A stretch of 64,000 nt of DNA from Marinobacter vulgaris (GTDB lineage: Bacteria > Pseudomonadota > Gammaproteobacteria > Pseudomonadales > Oleiphilaceae). The position numbers and the translations under genes are program-made. Under the pieces are notes generated by a model. The model saw only the letters and a program-made list of their open reading frames with translations. It ran no database searches and was not told the origin of the DNA. Positions within the stretch are counted from its first letter, which is position 1, and each line of letters opens with the position of its first letter. The stretch lies in the NCBI RefSeq assembly GCF_003344045.1, contig NZ_QFWX01000004.1, positions 124,001 to 188,000 of the forward strand, in the 5' to 3' direction. Positions 63,726 to 64,000 of the stretch are shown here, in pieces.

Positions 63726-64000
63726 ATGAAGAAACTGACGGATACGGTGATCCGCGAGCTCAACACCATACTTCTGGGCAAAGACCACCAGGTACGCCTG
63801 GCACTGTGCGGCCTTCTGGCACGTGGACATCTTCTCATCGAAGATATCCCGGGCATGGGTAAAACCACCCTTTCCCATGCCCTGGCCCGGGTCATGGGCC
63901 TTAGCTACCAGCGCATCCAGTTCACAAACGATCTGCTCCCGGCCGACGTCCTGGGTTTTTCCATGTACGACAAGGAAGCCAATAGGCTGGTGTTCCATCG
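63726..64000 (+). CDS. MoxR family AAA+ ATPase, N-terminal part
   Basis: The first 91 residues of a gene that runs past the window end. The N-terminal ILLGKDHQVRLAL and Walker A DIPGMGKTTLSHALAR, followed by IQFTNDLLPADVLG, identify a MoxR ATPase. Such genes usually precede a DUF58 protein and von Willebrand factor proteins, which cannot be checked here. It follows aguB by 7 bases. Confidence 0.9.
   Translation, partial: MKKLTDTVIRELNTILLGKDHQVRLALCGLLARGHLLIEDIPGMGKTTLSHALARVMGLSYQRIQFTNDLLPADVLGFSMYDKEANRLVFH

Noticed and set aside
1..64000. CRISPR arrays, phage genes, insertion sequences, tRNA or rRNA genes
   Set aside because: None seen by reading; no regularly spaced repeats, transposase motifs or recognisable tRNA genes. 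A tRNA search program would settle the last point.

Overview
The window reads as one contiguous piece of a gammaproteobacterial chromosome. It is gene-dense, with moderately high GC by eye, many ATGA/GTGA start-stop overlaps, and no phage, integrase, IS element, tRNA, rRNA or CRISPR that I could see. The right half (lipid A/LPS genes beside an exbB-exbD pair, a lol gene pair, comEC, guaBA, xseA, leuA next to an Lrp gene, aguAB) fits Marinobacter or a close relative. That assignment is inferred from gene content and order, not from any search.

Positions 1-11601 hold storage-sugar genes on the + strand: the 3' end of treZ, malQ, treY and a first GH65 phosphorylase-like enzyme, then an ATP-grasp enzyme translationally coupled to a CocE/NonD-type serine hydrolase. 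An FNR/ANR-type oxygen-sensing regulator with all four iron-sulfur cysteines follows at 11656.

Positions 12454-35929 form an unusual accessory block. It contains class I aldolase, ApgM-type phosphoglycerate mutase, a P2A-type Ca-like ATPase, an unknown protein paired with PfkB, and a five-gene minus-strand run (a second P-type ATPase, GAPDH, PEP synthase, a second GH65 enzyme, and a fused beta-phosphoglucomutase-like/trehalose-phosphatase protein). Next come a PRPP-binding phosphoribosyltransferase with a remnant of a dienelactone hydrolase, PRPP synthetase, an APH-like kinase, nicotinate phosphoribosyltransferase, and an ATP-dependent DNA ligase. A near-perfect FNR box (30393-30406) lies in the 326-bp divergent region at its centre.

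Several of these families match the Mycobacterium tuberculosis DosR hypoxia/dormancy regulon as I remember it: ctpF, otsB1, pfkB, Rv0571c, pncB2 and Rv2004c. My main inference is that this block is a low-oxygen survival island under FNR/ANR-type control. It would link glycogen/trehalose breakdown through a partial Embden-Meyerhof chain to PRPP and NAD salvage and ion homeostasis.

Positions 35983-64000 are mostly housekeeping: an aspartate aminotransferase, guaB-guaA with a terminator hairpin between them, xseA, prpE, a cold-shock gene with a long leader, leuA/lrp, a hotdog thioesterase and proS. They are followed by the minus-strand cell-envelope operon exbB-exbD-msbA-lpxK-trm112-kdsB-ptp-murB, then comEC, a DUF2062 protein, lolD with a single LolC/E-type permease, a PilZ-like protein, a small exported protein, aguA-aguB, and the start of a MoxR ATPase gene.
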